Shown here piece after piece: positions 34,618 through 42,462 of a stretch of 53,747 nt of DNA. Origin of the DNA: Pseudomonadota bacterium (GTDB lineage Bacteria > Cyanobacteriota > Vampirovibrionia > Obscuribacterales > Obscuribacteraceae); contig JAJPJO010000386.1 of the NCBI GenBank assembly GCA_021324135.1, forward strand, positions 1 through 53,747. Reading direction: 5' to 3'. Below the pieces are notes generated by a model. It made no database searches. It was given only the letters and a program-made list of their open reading frames with translations, and was not told the DNA's origin. A program made the position numbers and the translations under genes. The stretch's first letter is position 1. Every line of letters starts with the position of its first letter.

Positions 34618-35841
34618 TTATGTTCTGGGACTCCCCCGCACCACTCCCAGTTCCTGAAGGGCATCATCGACGGATATACCGCTTTGTTGACTGTAGTTAA
34701 AAGCGATGAAAGCCTGTTCTGTTCCAAGTATATCTTCTCGAACCAGAGCGAAGCAGCGTAGTGCTGATTTGAGTGTATTCTCGTCGATTACTCCGGCTAC
34801 CAGAAGCATTCTCCCGAGGATCTGAGGATTCTCAACTCCGACTTCAATGGCACGCCTTATATCATCTTCGGTTACCACGCCAACCAGCGTCAAAAATTGA
34901 CTTAACGATACTGATACCATATGTGGTGCAGGAGATTCATCGTTACCGTCCGCTCGTGTTTCAGGCGTTCGCCCATATGTATACATCTCGGTGAGATGAT
35001 GAGCGGCGAGCAAAGGAGTCATTGCTCCGCTGGCTACTTCCTTTTGATATGTTAATGCTGCCTCCAAAACCTCATTGGTGATGTATTGCAGCTCAACGAG
35101 GACCTGGCCGATAGGCTTTTTGTTTAGAAGTCCGACCTCGATGGCGTACATTAAATCGCCTTCGCTCATCAGCCCGGCAAGCACGAGGAGCTCGCCAAGG
35201 CGGATCGTGTGTTTGGTCGGTAATCGATAAAAGCCGCGTTCGATCAGGGGAAGCTCGACAGCTACCTGGCGGTCTTTCGCTGCCTTCAAGCCTTGTATAG
35301 CCTGCTCTTTAGTTACTTTCCCATCGCGGATTAAAATCTGGGCGTTGAGCGCCGATGATAACAAAGACTCAGGCAGCACCATATTCAGTACCAGGAGTCT
35401 GCCGAAGGGAACGCCTGAAGATCGGCTCTTTACCAGGGCATCCTGAAGCTGCTCGCCGTTTACGTAACCGGCGTCGATTAGCAGCTCACCCAACTTGTTG
35501 CTGCTCAGGTCGCCCGGTTTTACCCAACCGATTTGCTCAAGCGCCTGCTCCAGCGTCAGGTTCGAACGCAGCAGGATGGCCGAAACTTTTCTTGCATCCT
35601 CACGCTCGAGCAATGCATCTTTTAGAAGCGATTGAATCTGAACCGCAGATTGGAGATTGGCTTCAGAGACGAATGCCGACATAACCAGCACACGTCCGAC
35701 CGGCAAGCCCACTTCACGCGCTAGCTTCAAAGCATAATCCAGATCCTGCTCGGTAATCATGCCGATGTCGATCAGGACCTTGCCTAATCGCAAGTCGGAT
35801 TTTTCATATGTTTGTTCGATCTGTTGACTCTGTTCGACCAT
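34618..35841 (-). CDS. Second four-module MshEN-like protein
   Basis: 407 aa. Same architecture as the protein at 13484: four modules, each with two half-motifs. Pairs begin LRLGKVLIDIGMITEQDL and LPVGRVLVMSAFV; NKLGELLIDAGYVNGEQL and VPFGRLLVLNMVL; IRLGELLVLAGLMSEGDL and KPIGQVLVELQYI; VSLSQFLTLVGVVTEDDI and QILGRMLLVAGVI. The linkers are also similar (KVTKEQAIQGLKAAKDRQVA here, KITFDQAVNGLQAAHKKQQT there), so the two genes are paralogs. RLG Arg is kept in modules 1 and 3. It lacks an ATPase domain. Starts 4 bp after the CoA-transferase stop with little ribosome site, so it is probably coupled to it. c-di-GMP binding is possible but unproven. Confidence 0.82.
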   Translation of the reverse strand: MVEQSQQIEQTYEKSDLRLGKVLIDIGMITEQDLDYALKLAREVGLPVGRVLVMSAFVSEANLQSAVQIQSLLKDALLEREDARKVSAILLRSNLTLEQALEQIGWVKPGDLSSNKLGELLIDAGYVNGEQLQDALVKSRSSGVPFGRLLVLNMVLPESLLSSALNAQILIRDGKVTKEQAIQGLKAAKDRQVAVELPLIERGFYRLPTKHTIRLGELLVLAGLMSEGDLMYAIEVGLLNKKPIGQVLVELQYITNEVLEAALTYQKEVASGAMTPLLAAHHLTEMYTYGRTPETRADGNDESPAPHMVSVSLSQFLTLVGVVTEDDIRRAIEVGVENPQILGRMLLVAGVIDENTLKSALRCFALVREDILGTEQAFIAFNYSQQSGISVDDALQELGVVRGSPRT

Positions 35842-35845
35842 TTTG

Positions 35846-37051
35846 TCACTTGGTAATGCCTGCCGGCAAGGAAATCACTTTTCTGTCGACTAGTTTATCT
35901 ATCTCGTCGTCGCTGAAACCAGCTTTATTAAGCACTTCTAGTAGTTCAGCTCCCCCGCCGGCTGAGTCCGGCTCCTTATCTAGTGTGCCAGGATTGTGTC
36001 TCAAACTAACATCAATTGGAAAGACGATTTGCGGAATATTGCCAAGCACCGGATGCAAAAGGTTGGCAATCATTCCTCGCTCGTCCAGTGGGTAGCTTTG
36101 GAAGGCTTCTTTCGGCGTTTTAACCGGGCAAACACAACAGTTTGATCCTGTAAAAGCAACCGTCCACTCATCCAGGCTTCGTTTCTTGATGCAGGCGGCA
36201 ATCCGAGCGATCAACTGCTCGTGCATCGCCTGATTCTCGATCAAAGGCTCCATGTCAGGCTCGGCAATGATCTGACAAAAGGCCGACCAGAATGGCCTTT
36301 CCAAGCAAGCAACCGCCAGGTACCTGCCGTCCGAGCATTCATAGACATTATAATTGGGCATCTCCTTCGGATAAGCGAATCCGGCTTCAGCTGGCGATTT
36401 GCCGGTGTAGAGAACACATGACCCGAGGACGTTGAGCGACGATAAGGTGCAGTCTTGCATGCTGATATCAAGCGCACGGCCTCTGCCACTGGAGCAACGC
36501 TCGTAGAGCGCCCCTAGAAGCGAGAAGGCCGCTATCAGACCTGACATGTAATCGCCAATCGGAATAGCGGGCAAGACCGGACGCTCGCCTTCCCGGCTAT
36601 TGAGGCTCAAGACGCCGGTTTCGGCGATTAAGTTCAAGTCATGGCAGGGCGTATCTCGTTTAGGCGAGTTATGACCGTAGCCGGAAATCGACAAATAAAT
36701 GATCCGGTCGTTAATTGCCGACAATTCGTTGTATCCAAGCCCGAGTCTCTCCATCACACCGGGTCGAAAATTTTCGATTACAACATCGAATTCCTGAATG
36801 AGGCGTTTGACGAGATCTTGTCCTTCGCTTGTTTTGAGATCGACGCTCAAACGTTCCTTATTGCGCTGCATACTCCAGTAGAAAAGGCTTTCACCTTCAA
36901 TTACCGGCGGCAATTTATGTGCCAGTCCGCGAACGGGTGACTCAATGCGCAGGACTTCAGCACCCATGTCACTGAGCAGCGTTGCACACAGCTCGCCAGG
37001 CAAGAGGTGCGTGAAATCAAGAACCTTAATACCTCTAAGGGGCGGAGTCAT
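35846..37051 (-). CDS. CaiB/BaiF-type (class III) CoA-transferase
   Basis: 401 aa from the ATG at 37051; a TTG at 37063 adds four residues. GIKVLDFTHLLPGELCATLLSDMGAEVLRIE is the family start, LKTSEGQDLVKRLIQEFDVVIENFRPGVMERLGLGY the next signature, and GDYMSGLIAAFSLLGAL holds the catalytic Asp that forms the acyl-aspartyl intermediate. Transfers CoA between carboxylic acids; the substrate cannot be told. First gene of a pair with the MshEN-like protein. Confidence 0.9.
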   Translation of the reverse strand: MTPPLRGIKVLDFTHLLPGELCATLLSDMGAEVLRIESPVRGLAHKLPPVIEGESLFYWSMQRNKERLSVDLKTSEGQDLVKRLIQEFDVVIENFRPGVMERLGLGYNELSAINDRIIYLSISGYGHNSPKRDTPCHDLNLIAETGVLSLNSREGERPVLPAIPIGDYMSGLIAAFSLLGALYERCSSGRGRALDISMQDCTLSSLNVLGSCVLYTGKSPAEAGFAYPKEMPNYNVYECSDGRYLAVACLERPFWSAFCQIIAEPDMEPLIENQAMHEQLIARIAACIKKRSLDEWTVAFTGSNCCVCPVKTPKEAFQSYPLDERGMIANLLHPVLGNIPQIVFPIDVSLRHNPGTLDKEPDSAGGGAELLEVLNKAGFSDDEIDKLVDRKVISLPAGITK

Positions 37052-37167
37052 ATATCTATCCAATCAATCTCATTTCGATACGGCAAACCAATAGGATAGC
37101 GCAAGAAAGCGCGGTTGTGATTGAAAATGATATGACATATAGTAGGTGCATTTAGTGGATTTGGATC

Positions 37168-38598
37168 TTGAGAAATACAGCCACAGTCAAAAAACAAATT
37201 GCCATCGGGATTGGTATCGCAATTCTGAGCAGTGGGTGCCTTTTACTTCGGCCCGATTGCGCATCTGCAGAGGATGATCAGCAGCTTACAGCAATATTTG
37301 AGAAAGCCGATCGCTTCTGCCGAGAAAGAAGATACAGCCAGTCTATCGATCTGCTGGAACATGCCGTGAACTCCGCTTCCCAGGCTGAACCGGATGAAGT
37401 TCCTCGTATTCGTGAGCGTCTGGCACGGACGCTCTATCTGGCCGGCCGATACCCGGATGCCATAGAACAGCTTAAGGCAAGTATCGCGACCGATCCAAAT
37501 GTAGCAGAGTATTACTCAGAGCTGGCCTGGTTGTATTCAGTCTCCGAAAATTATCGCGAGGCAGTCAGATATGCCAATCAAGCGATAAAGCTGGATGCAA
37601 ATCATGCATATCCCTACACTGTTCTTGGCTTTTCACTGGCCAATCTCGGCAAGGCGCAACAAGCCAAATTGGCTCTGCAGCGCGCCCTTGAGCTTGATCC
37701 AAACAACGCCTCAGCCTGCCTCTATCTCGGCGATGTCCTGGCCAGCAATGGCGAAGTTCCGCAAGCGATGGCTGCATATCAGCGCGTCCTGGAGCTGGAT
37801 CAGGGATCGGCGGCTGCCTACATAGGTTTGGGCAGTTGCTATCAGAAGAGCGGGAAAACGAAGGACGCCCTCGATGCATATAAGCATGCCGTCGAGCTTG
37901 CGCCGCAGGATGCCACTGCCCGTGGTCACCTGGGTTTTGCGCTGTCGCAAGCCGGAGATTACCCGGGCGCCTTTCGCAATGGCATGACCGCCAACTTCAT
38001 TCGCATAAATCAGTCCTGGCACAAGTTTATCGGCATGTTCTTAGCCGTATGGGCGGGAATCTTTCTGGCATTTGGTGGCATATTCGGTGCGCTGTTCATT
38101 GGATCTCGTTTTAAACCACAACCAGGAGAATCCGTACTGGGGCAATTTCTGCTTGTCTTCTATCGGGACCGTCCGGGCCGCTTCGTTATTACCGACAGGC
38201 GGCTTGTCTTCGTCCCCGAGTTGATCTCGCAATCCCTGGGCGCTACGCGCGTAAGCATCGAGCGCGATCAGATCAAGTCAATCCTCAGTCAGTCAAAGGC
38301 TACGGCTGGCTCAATCACAGTAGTCTCAACCAGCGATACAACGCACCTGTTTCGCATGCCGCTCATGGTATTGTCCGCGATATTAGCGCTTATGAAAGAC
38401 CAGGGTCTCATTCAAGAAACCGATGAAGCGGCCAAAAAGTCATCGAGGCTTGATGGTGAGACGGACCAGGGCAGCAAACAAGCACCAGAGCGCGTTCTTT
38501 CAGGCGAACAATCGGGCACCGACGACGAGCTGGTCACTGCAGTCAGTTATGATTTCAGGCAAAGTCAAAACGGTGAAGACGAGCAAGTACAAGGTTGA
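37168..38598 (+). CDS. Exported TPR protein with TM helix and PH-like domain
   Basis: 476 aa, TTG start at 37168. Signal peptide or anchor (IAIGIGIAILSSGCLLL), cleavage near CASA. Seven or so TPR units between about 30 and 270, for example YPYTVLGFSLANLGKAQQAK and ASACLYLGDVLASNGEVPQA. A TM helix at about 285-312 (FLAVWAGIFLAFGGIFGALF). Then a domain with RFVITDRRLVFVPE and IERDQIKSIL, as in bacterial PH or GRAM-like folds, and a polar tail. The topology would place TPRs outside and the PH-like domain inside. This is an unusual inside-out adaptor. Confidence 0.75.
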   Translation: MRNTATVKKQIAIGIGIAILSSGCLLLRPDCASAEDDQQLTAIFEKADRFCRERRYSQSIDLLEHAVNSASQAEPDEVPRIRERLARTLYLAGRYPDAIEQLKASIATDPNVAEYYSELAWLYSVSENYREAVRYANQAIKLDANHAYPYTVLGFSLANLGKAQQAKLALQRALELDPNNASACLYLGDVLASNGEVPQAMAAYQRVLELDQGSAAAYIGLGSCYQKSGKTKDALDAYKHAVELAPQDATARGHLGFALSQAGDYPGAFRNGMTANFIRINQSWHKFIGMFLAVWAGIFLAFGGIFGALFIGSRFKPQPGESVLGQFLLVFYRDRPGRFVITDRRLVFVPELISQSLGATRVSIERDQIKSILSQSKATAGSITVVSTSDTTHLFRMPLMVLSAILALMKDQGLIQETDEAAKKSSRLDGETDQGSKQAPERVLSGEQSGTDDELVTAVSYDFRQSQNGEDEQVQG

Positions 38599-38606
38599 AA
38601 ACCAGA

Positions 38607-38639
38607 GCCGGTTTGACGGAAGGAGAACTTAAACCCGGC
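38607..38639. terminator. Possible shared terminator between convergent genes
   Basis: gccggttt (38607-38614) pairs with aaacccggc (38631-38639) with one bulged base, in the 43-bp gap between the convergent TPR/PH gene and the DUF4388 gene. No long T-run. Weakly supported. Confidence 0.35.
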
Positions 38640-38641
38640 AT

Positions 38642-41113
38642 CTATTTACTGATGTCGGAGTAAAGCAAGCGCGTCACATTACGCTTGACCGCTTCGAGCA
38701 TTGCCTTCTGAGCGTTGCCAATCAGGGTCTCGACATCCTTTGCATCATGCGGCACGGATGCGATTCCTATGAAAAACGCCGGTCGGCATTGCTGCAGCTC
38801 GGGTGAAACGCGGACGAGGTTGGTGGTGATTTTATCCACCAGGGTGGCGGCTTGCGTGCTGTTGGCGTTGGGGAGTATCAATCCATACCCTTTCTCGCCA
38901 AAATGGCCAAACATATCGACATCATGCTTAATTGTATTAATGGCATTACAGGTCAGTGATACCACTTTCGATGCCATCATCGTCGCCTTTCCAGACGATC
39001 TATACTTCATGCAGAAAACAACCAGCGAGAAGCTGTTGCTGTAGCGGTAGGACCTGGCGAATTCACGCTCGATCAGAAATTGAAGAGCCTCAAAGGAAAG
39101 TATGCCGGTCTCAGGATTTGATAATCCTGCCAAAACCGATTTGGAAATGTTTCGGTTGTACGGAATCTCGGCGCTTGGAATACCGATGTGTACGGTATCC
39201 AGATCATTCACAGTAAAGGAAGTGGTAATAAATGCCTCTACAGCCGGAGAAGGAGGATCGCCTCCGGAGGCGGGCGGCGGTCCGCTGCCAAACATTGAAC
39301 TCGGCGGCAGCGGCGCCTTGCTCGAAGCTGCCGCTGCACCAAAGCCGCCGCTCGTAGCCTGCGGGTTCCAGTTCCCCGAGGAGGCTTGCTGGTTCCACGC
39401 ACCGGATGTGGCTTGCGGGTTATTGCCTGGCTGCTTATTCCAACCACCGGTAGTGGCTTGGTTATTCCAGCCTCCGGTGGTTGCTTGATTATTCCAACCG
39501 CCTGTAGTTGCCTGGGGATTTGGGTTCGGCCCGGGTGTGTTGTTAGGCCCCGGGCTTGCCGGGTTTCCTTGCCCTGAACTATTCGGACCCCAGCCACCTG
39601 AAGTCGCTTGAAATTGCCGATCTTGGCTGATCGACTGCAAGTCCTGGCTGCGGCCGAATGAGCCTGGCTGGCTGTGATTCGGCGGTACTGCAGGTGGTGG
39701 CATCTGCTGAGCAGGGGCGGCTGGTTGAGTCTGCACTATATGTGGTGGCATCGGCTGTGGCGTTGCTTGCACTGAAGCAACTGGAGCCGCGCCTATAGGC
39801 ATCTGTTGAGGCATGCCCGTTTGTGCTGCCGCGGCATCGGGCATTCGCTGTTGTCCGGCAGCTTGCTGCTGCTGTTGGAATTGCATATTTCGCCCATCAG
39901 GAGTCAAAACAAGGCCGAGCCGCAGGAGATTAGAGGTGATTCCAATCCATTGGCTGGCGGTCAAGCCCAGCATGCCGGCAATGCCTTTCAAATCCCTGTT
40001 GCCATCAAGGCTTCTATAGAATCGTTTTTGCAAATCCAATCCCAGAGGCGGGCCTTCCAGAATTCTTTTCTCAAATTCTTGTTCCGATAGGTTCAGAGGA
40101 GCTTGTCTGACCGCAGAGCTTTCATCCAGCCCGCATTCCTGCAGGAAGCCTATGTTTTCCAGGAGTTGAGCTCCCTGATAAAGTATCTGCTCGGAGGTGT
40201 TTTGAATGGATGTGGTATCAGCCTTGGTGCCCTGGGTAAAAGTAATTCGTCCTCGTGCCCAAACAAACAGCTCCAATAATGCTTCCAGCCCCGACTGAGA
40301 AGGAGTGGTGGCATGTACCGGCTTACCGTGCAGGAAGCTGACTACTGCATTGCCCATGTCGGGCGACTCAATCAAGAGCCTCCCTGTTGCCGATTCCTTC
40401 GCGGCAATTTGCAGAACAGTCGACATGGGCAGGTCGCCCAAATCGCCGCTTAACTGCTGAGCGAGGGGGGCCCTTGGTGCTGCGGTTTGCTGGGCGGCAG
40501 TTGAGCTGCCTGGTGTCACATAGCGATTTTGGACCTGCCCGGCCGATCCGAAGCGATCCGTCAGACTCCCGGCTTCGGCCTTTTCCTTTTCGCCCTTCGT
40601 GATATCGGGAGCGCCTACTGCTTGCAGAATTTGAGAGTAAATAATGCCTAAATCATCGGTACGGTAAAACCACAGCATGCGCGGACCCAGCTCGCTGGAC
40701 TCATGCATCCAGAACTCCGGCTCTACTACTGCGTTGGTTTCCGCTTTTATGTGAATCGTCAGCGTATACTGAATCTTCGTTTTTTCCGAGGCCCAATAGA
40801 AGCAATGCTTGATGCCCTTCATTTTGCCTGCCTGCTCGACATAGTTCTGCAGCTCAGGAAACTCGGGGTGTTTATCAACCCGGTAGTGCTGCTTTGGAAC
40901 GTTGAAGTGCTGGCTGAACATCGAGATCGCAGAAACTGGAATTCCGAGGGCTAAACCTCGGGAAGCCGGAAGGGTTAGGGGGTTCCACCGAACAGAGTCA
41001 AATGAGATTCCTGCAGCACCGAAGGCGCTGTCATTCTGATCATATTCAATATATGTACACAAAACGCTGATTGTAAAACCTGGTTTGCCTTTATAGGCTC
41101 TTACTTTGCTCAA
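38642..41113 (-). CDS. DUF4388 protein with repeats and degenerate GGDEF domain
   Basis: 823 aa, TTG start; no ATG is available upstream in frame before a stop. The N-terminal part (1-200) is unrecognised. DUF4388/PATAN domain at about 210-330 (LSGDLGDLPMSTVLQIAAKE, GRLLIESPDMGNAVVSFLHG). A Pro/Gln/Ala-rich linker contains several copies of a QATTGGWNN-type unit at about 535-592. The C-terminus is a GGDEF fold: TGILSFEALQFLIEREFARS, SLVVFCMKY, then FGEKGYGLILP where GGDEF should be. GGDEF to GEKGY removes catalytic acids, so it should not make c-di-GMP. It could bind a nucleotide or act as a scaffold. Confidence 0.82.
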   Translation of the reverse strand: MSKVRAYKGKPGFTISVLCTYIEYDQNDSAFGAAGISFDSVRWNPLTLPASRGLALGIPVSAISMFSQHFNVPKQHYRVDKHPEFPELQNYVEQAGKMKGIKHCFYWASEKTKIQYTLTIHIKAETNAVVEPEFWMHESSELGPRMLWFYRTDDLGIIYSQILQAVGAPDITKGEKEKAEAGSLTDRFGSAGQVQNRYVTPGSSTAAQQTAAPRAPLAQQLSGDLGDLPMSTVLQIAAKESATGRLLIESPDMGNAVVSFLHGKPVHATTPSQSGLEALLELFVWARGRITFTQGTKADTTSIQNTSEQILYQGAQLLENIGFLQECGLDESSAVRQAPLNLSEQEFEKRILEGPPLGLDLQKRFYRSLDGNRDLKGIAGMLGLTASQWIGITSNLLRLGLVLTPDGRNMQFQQQQQAAGQQRMPDAAAAQTGMPQQMPIGAAPVASVQATPQPMPPHIVQTQPAAPAQQMPPPAVPPNHSQPGSFGRSQDLQSISQDRQFQATSGGWGPNSSGQGNPASPGPNNTPGPNPNPQATTGGWNNQATTGGWNNQATTGGWNKQPGNNPQATSGAWNQQASSGNWNPQATSGGFGAAAASSKAPLPPSSMFGSGPPPASGGDPPSPAVEAFITTSFTVNDLDTVHIGIPSAEIPYNRNISKSVLAGLSNPETGILSFEALQFLIEREFARSYRYSNSFSLVVFCMKYRSSGKATMMASKVVSLTCNAINTIKHDVDMFGHFGEKGYGLILPNANSTQAATLVDKITTNLVRVSPELQQCRPAFFIGIASVPHDAKDVETLIGNAQKAMLEAVKRNVTRLLYSDISK

Positions 41114-41518
41114 ACCTTTCTTGGATACTAATCTTCCAGCCCCGCATCGGCCACTTTAGATATTGCGGGGCAAACCGAAGATTTTAAGAGCTTTATTCGC
41201 CTGAAGCTGACTTTATCAGCTACAGTCATTCTGGCATCGACATATGGCTATTGATGTATGGTCGACAAGCGAGACGGTTGATAATACAACAATACGAATT
41301 AATAACAACTTAAGCATGCATAGTTTTAATAATACGTATGTCTATCCAGTCGTATTGTCGTAATATCGTATTGTTGTGCAGTTGAGAGCACCGATATGTG
41401 ATAGTAGGCGCGATCCCGGGCTCCTGGGCCATGTCACAATAATTCCACAAATCATACATATACTCTTCACAACACTCAAAAGCTCCCTTGGCGGGACTGT
41501 TTTTACTCTTTACCTAAC
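41114..41518. other. 405-bp AT-rich intergenic region with acaatacga repeats
   Basis: Divergent region between DUF4388 and TPR genes; no gene supported. A perfect 12-bp inverted repeat joins acaacaatacga (41286-41297) and tcgtattgttgt (41366-41377). A further tcgtattgt copy lies at 41350-41358. The same nonamer recurs at 53425-53441. Likely regulatory or an interspersed repeat. Confidence 0.5.
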
Positions 41519-42283
41519 ATGACGACGCTCCCCGGCCCTTTACCTCCACAGATTACGGCAGTTGTCGATTCCACCCAAAGTTCCAACTTTGGACAACTGG
41601 TGCAGAGGATCGTTCAATCGAATTCCGGAAAACATAAGGCTCTCATTCCTGTTCCTCGCAAAGAAAAAGAGCTCGAGGACCATTGGGATGAGTTTCGCAC
41701 TAAAGCCGAACGTGCGCAGGCGAGCGGCAATCTCGCGCATGCTGAGGCGATGTGGCTGAAAGCAATTGCAGAATCTCACGCCTTTGAAGAGCGAGATTGG
41801 CGAAGAGGCTTCGCCCTCGACAGCCTTGCCGGGCTGTACTTCGCTGAAGGTCGCTTTGACGAAGCGGAAGTTTTCGCAGTGCGAGCTCTTGAATGCATGA
41901 TCGCCACATACGGCACTGAAGATGTGCGTACGGCTGATTGCGAGATGTTCCTCTCATGCATCTTCTTCAATTTATTGAAAACGGACGAGGCGATCACTTA
42001 CGCTGAGAGTGCGCTTTCTGTCTATGAATCGGTTCTGAACGAATGGCACAGCAAGGTTGCCACTGCTTGTTATAACCTGGCAGTAATCTACCATTCCTTT
42101 GGTGAGTTTGAAGAAGCTGAGAGTTATTACCAGCGAGCCTTCAAAATCCGTGCGGAAATTTTCGGCTTCGATCACCCAATGACCAGGCGAGTTGCCGACG
42201 CTTACACGGAGATGACAATCGATCGCAAGCATTATAAGGAAGCGAAAGAGATGCTCGATCGCCTGATTGGACCGGCTGCCTGA
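41519..42283 (+). CDS. TPR protein (kinesin-light-chain-like)
   Basis: 254 aa, no signal peptide and weak ribosome site. KLC-type TPRs between about 75 and 245: WRRGFALDSLAGLYFAEGRF, DEAEVFAVRALECMIATYG, VATACYNLAVIYHSFGEF and EEAESYYQRAFKIRAEIFG. It resembles the 193-aa protein at 33924 in these TPR units and is probably a paralog. Interaction partner unknown. Confidence 0.78.
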   Translation: MTTLPGPLPPQITAVVDSTQSSNFGQLVQRIVQSNSGKHKALIPVPRKEKELEDHWDEFRTKAERAQASGNLAHAEAMWLKAIAESHAFEERDWRRGFALDSLAGLYFAEGRFDEAEVFAVRALECMIATYGTEDVRTADCEMFLSCIFFNLLKTDEAITYAESALSVYESVLNEWHSKVATACYNLAVIYHSFGEFEEAESYYQRAFKIRAEIFGFDHPMTRRVADAYTEMTIDRKHYKEAKEMLDRLIGPAA

Positions 42284-42462
42284 AGCGTTGCCAATACTTG
42301 GCTTTAGCGGTGCCAGTGCCGGCTTTTTTGGCGCCCTGGTTTTTCTTCATCTAAGCTCGGGAACATACATTTAACAGGCAGCGTCTTGTCAAGAGCATCC
42401 CTCAATCCAACCTCTGGAATTGGAATCGACGCATCCTTTTATTTAATACAGGGGGAATCGAA

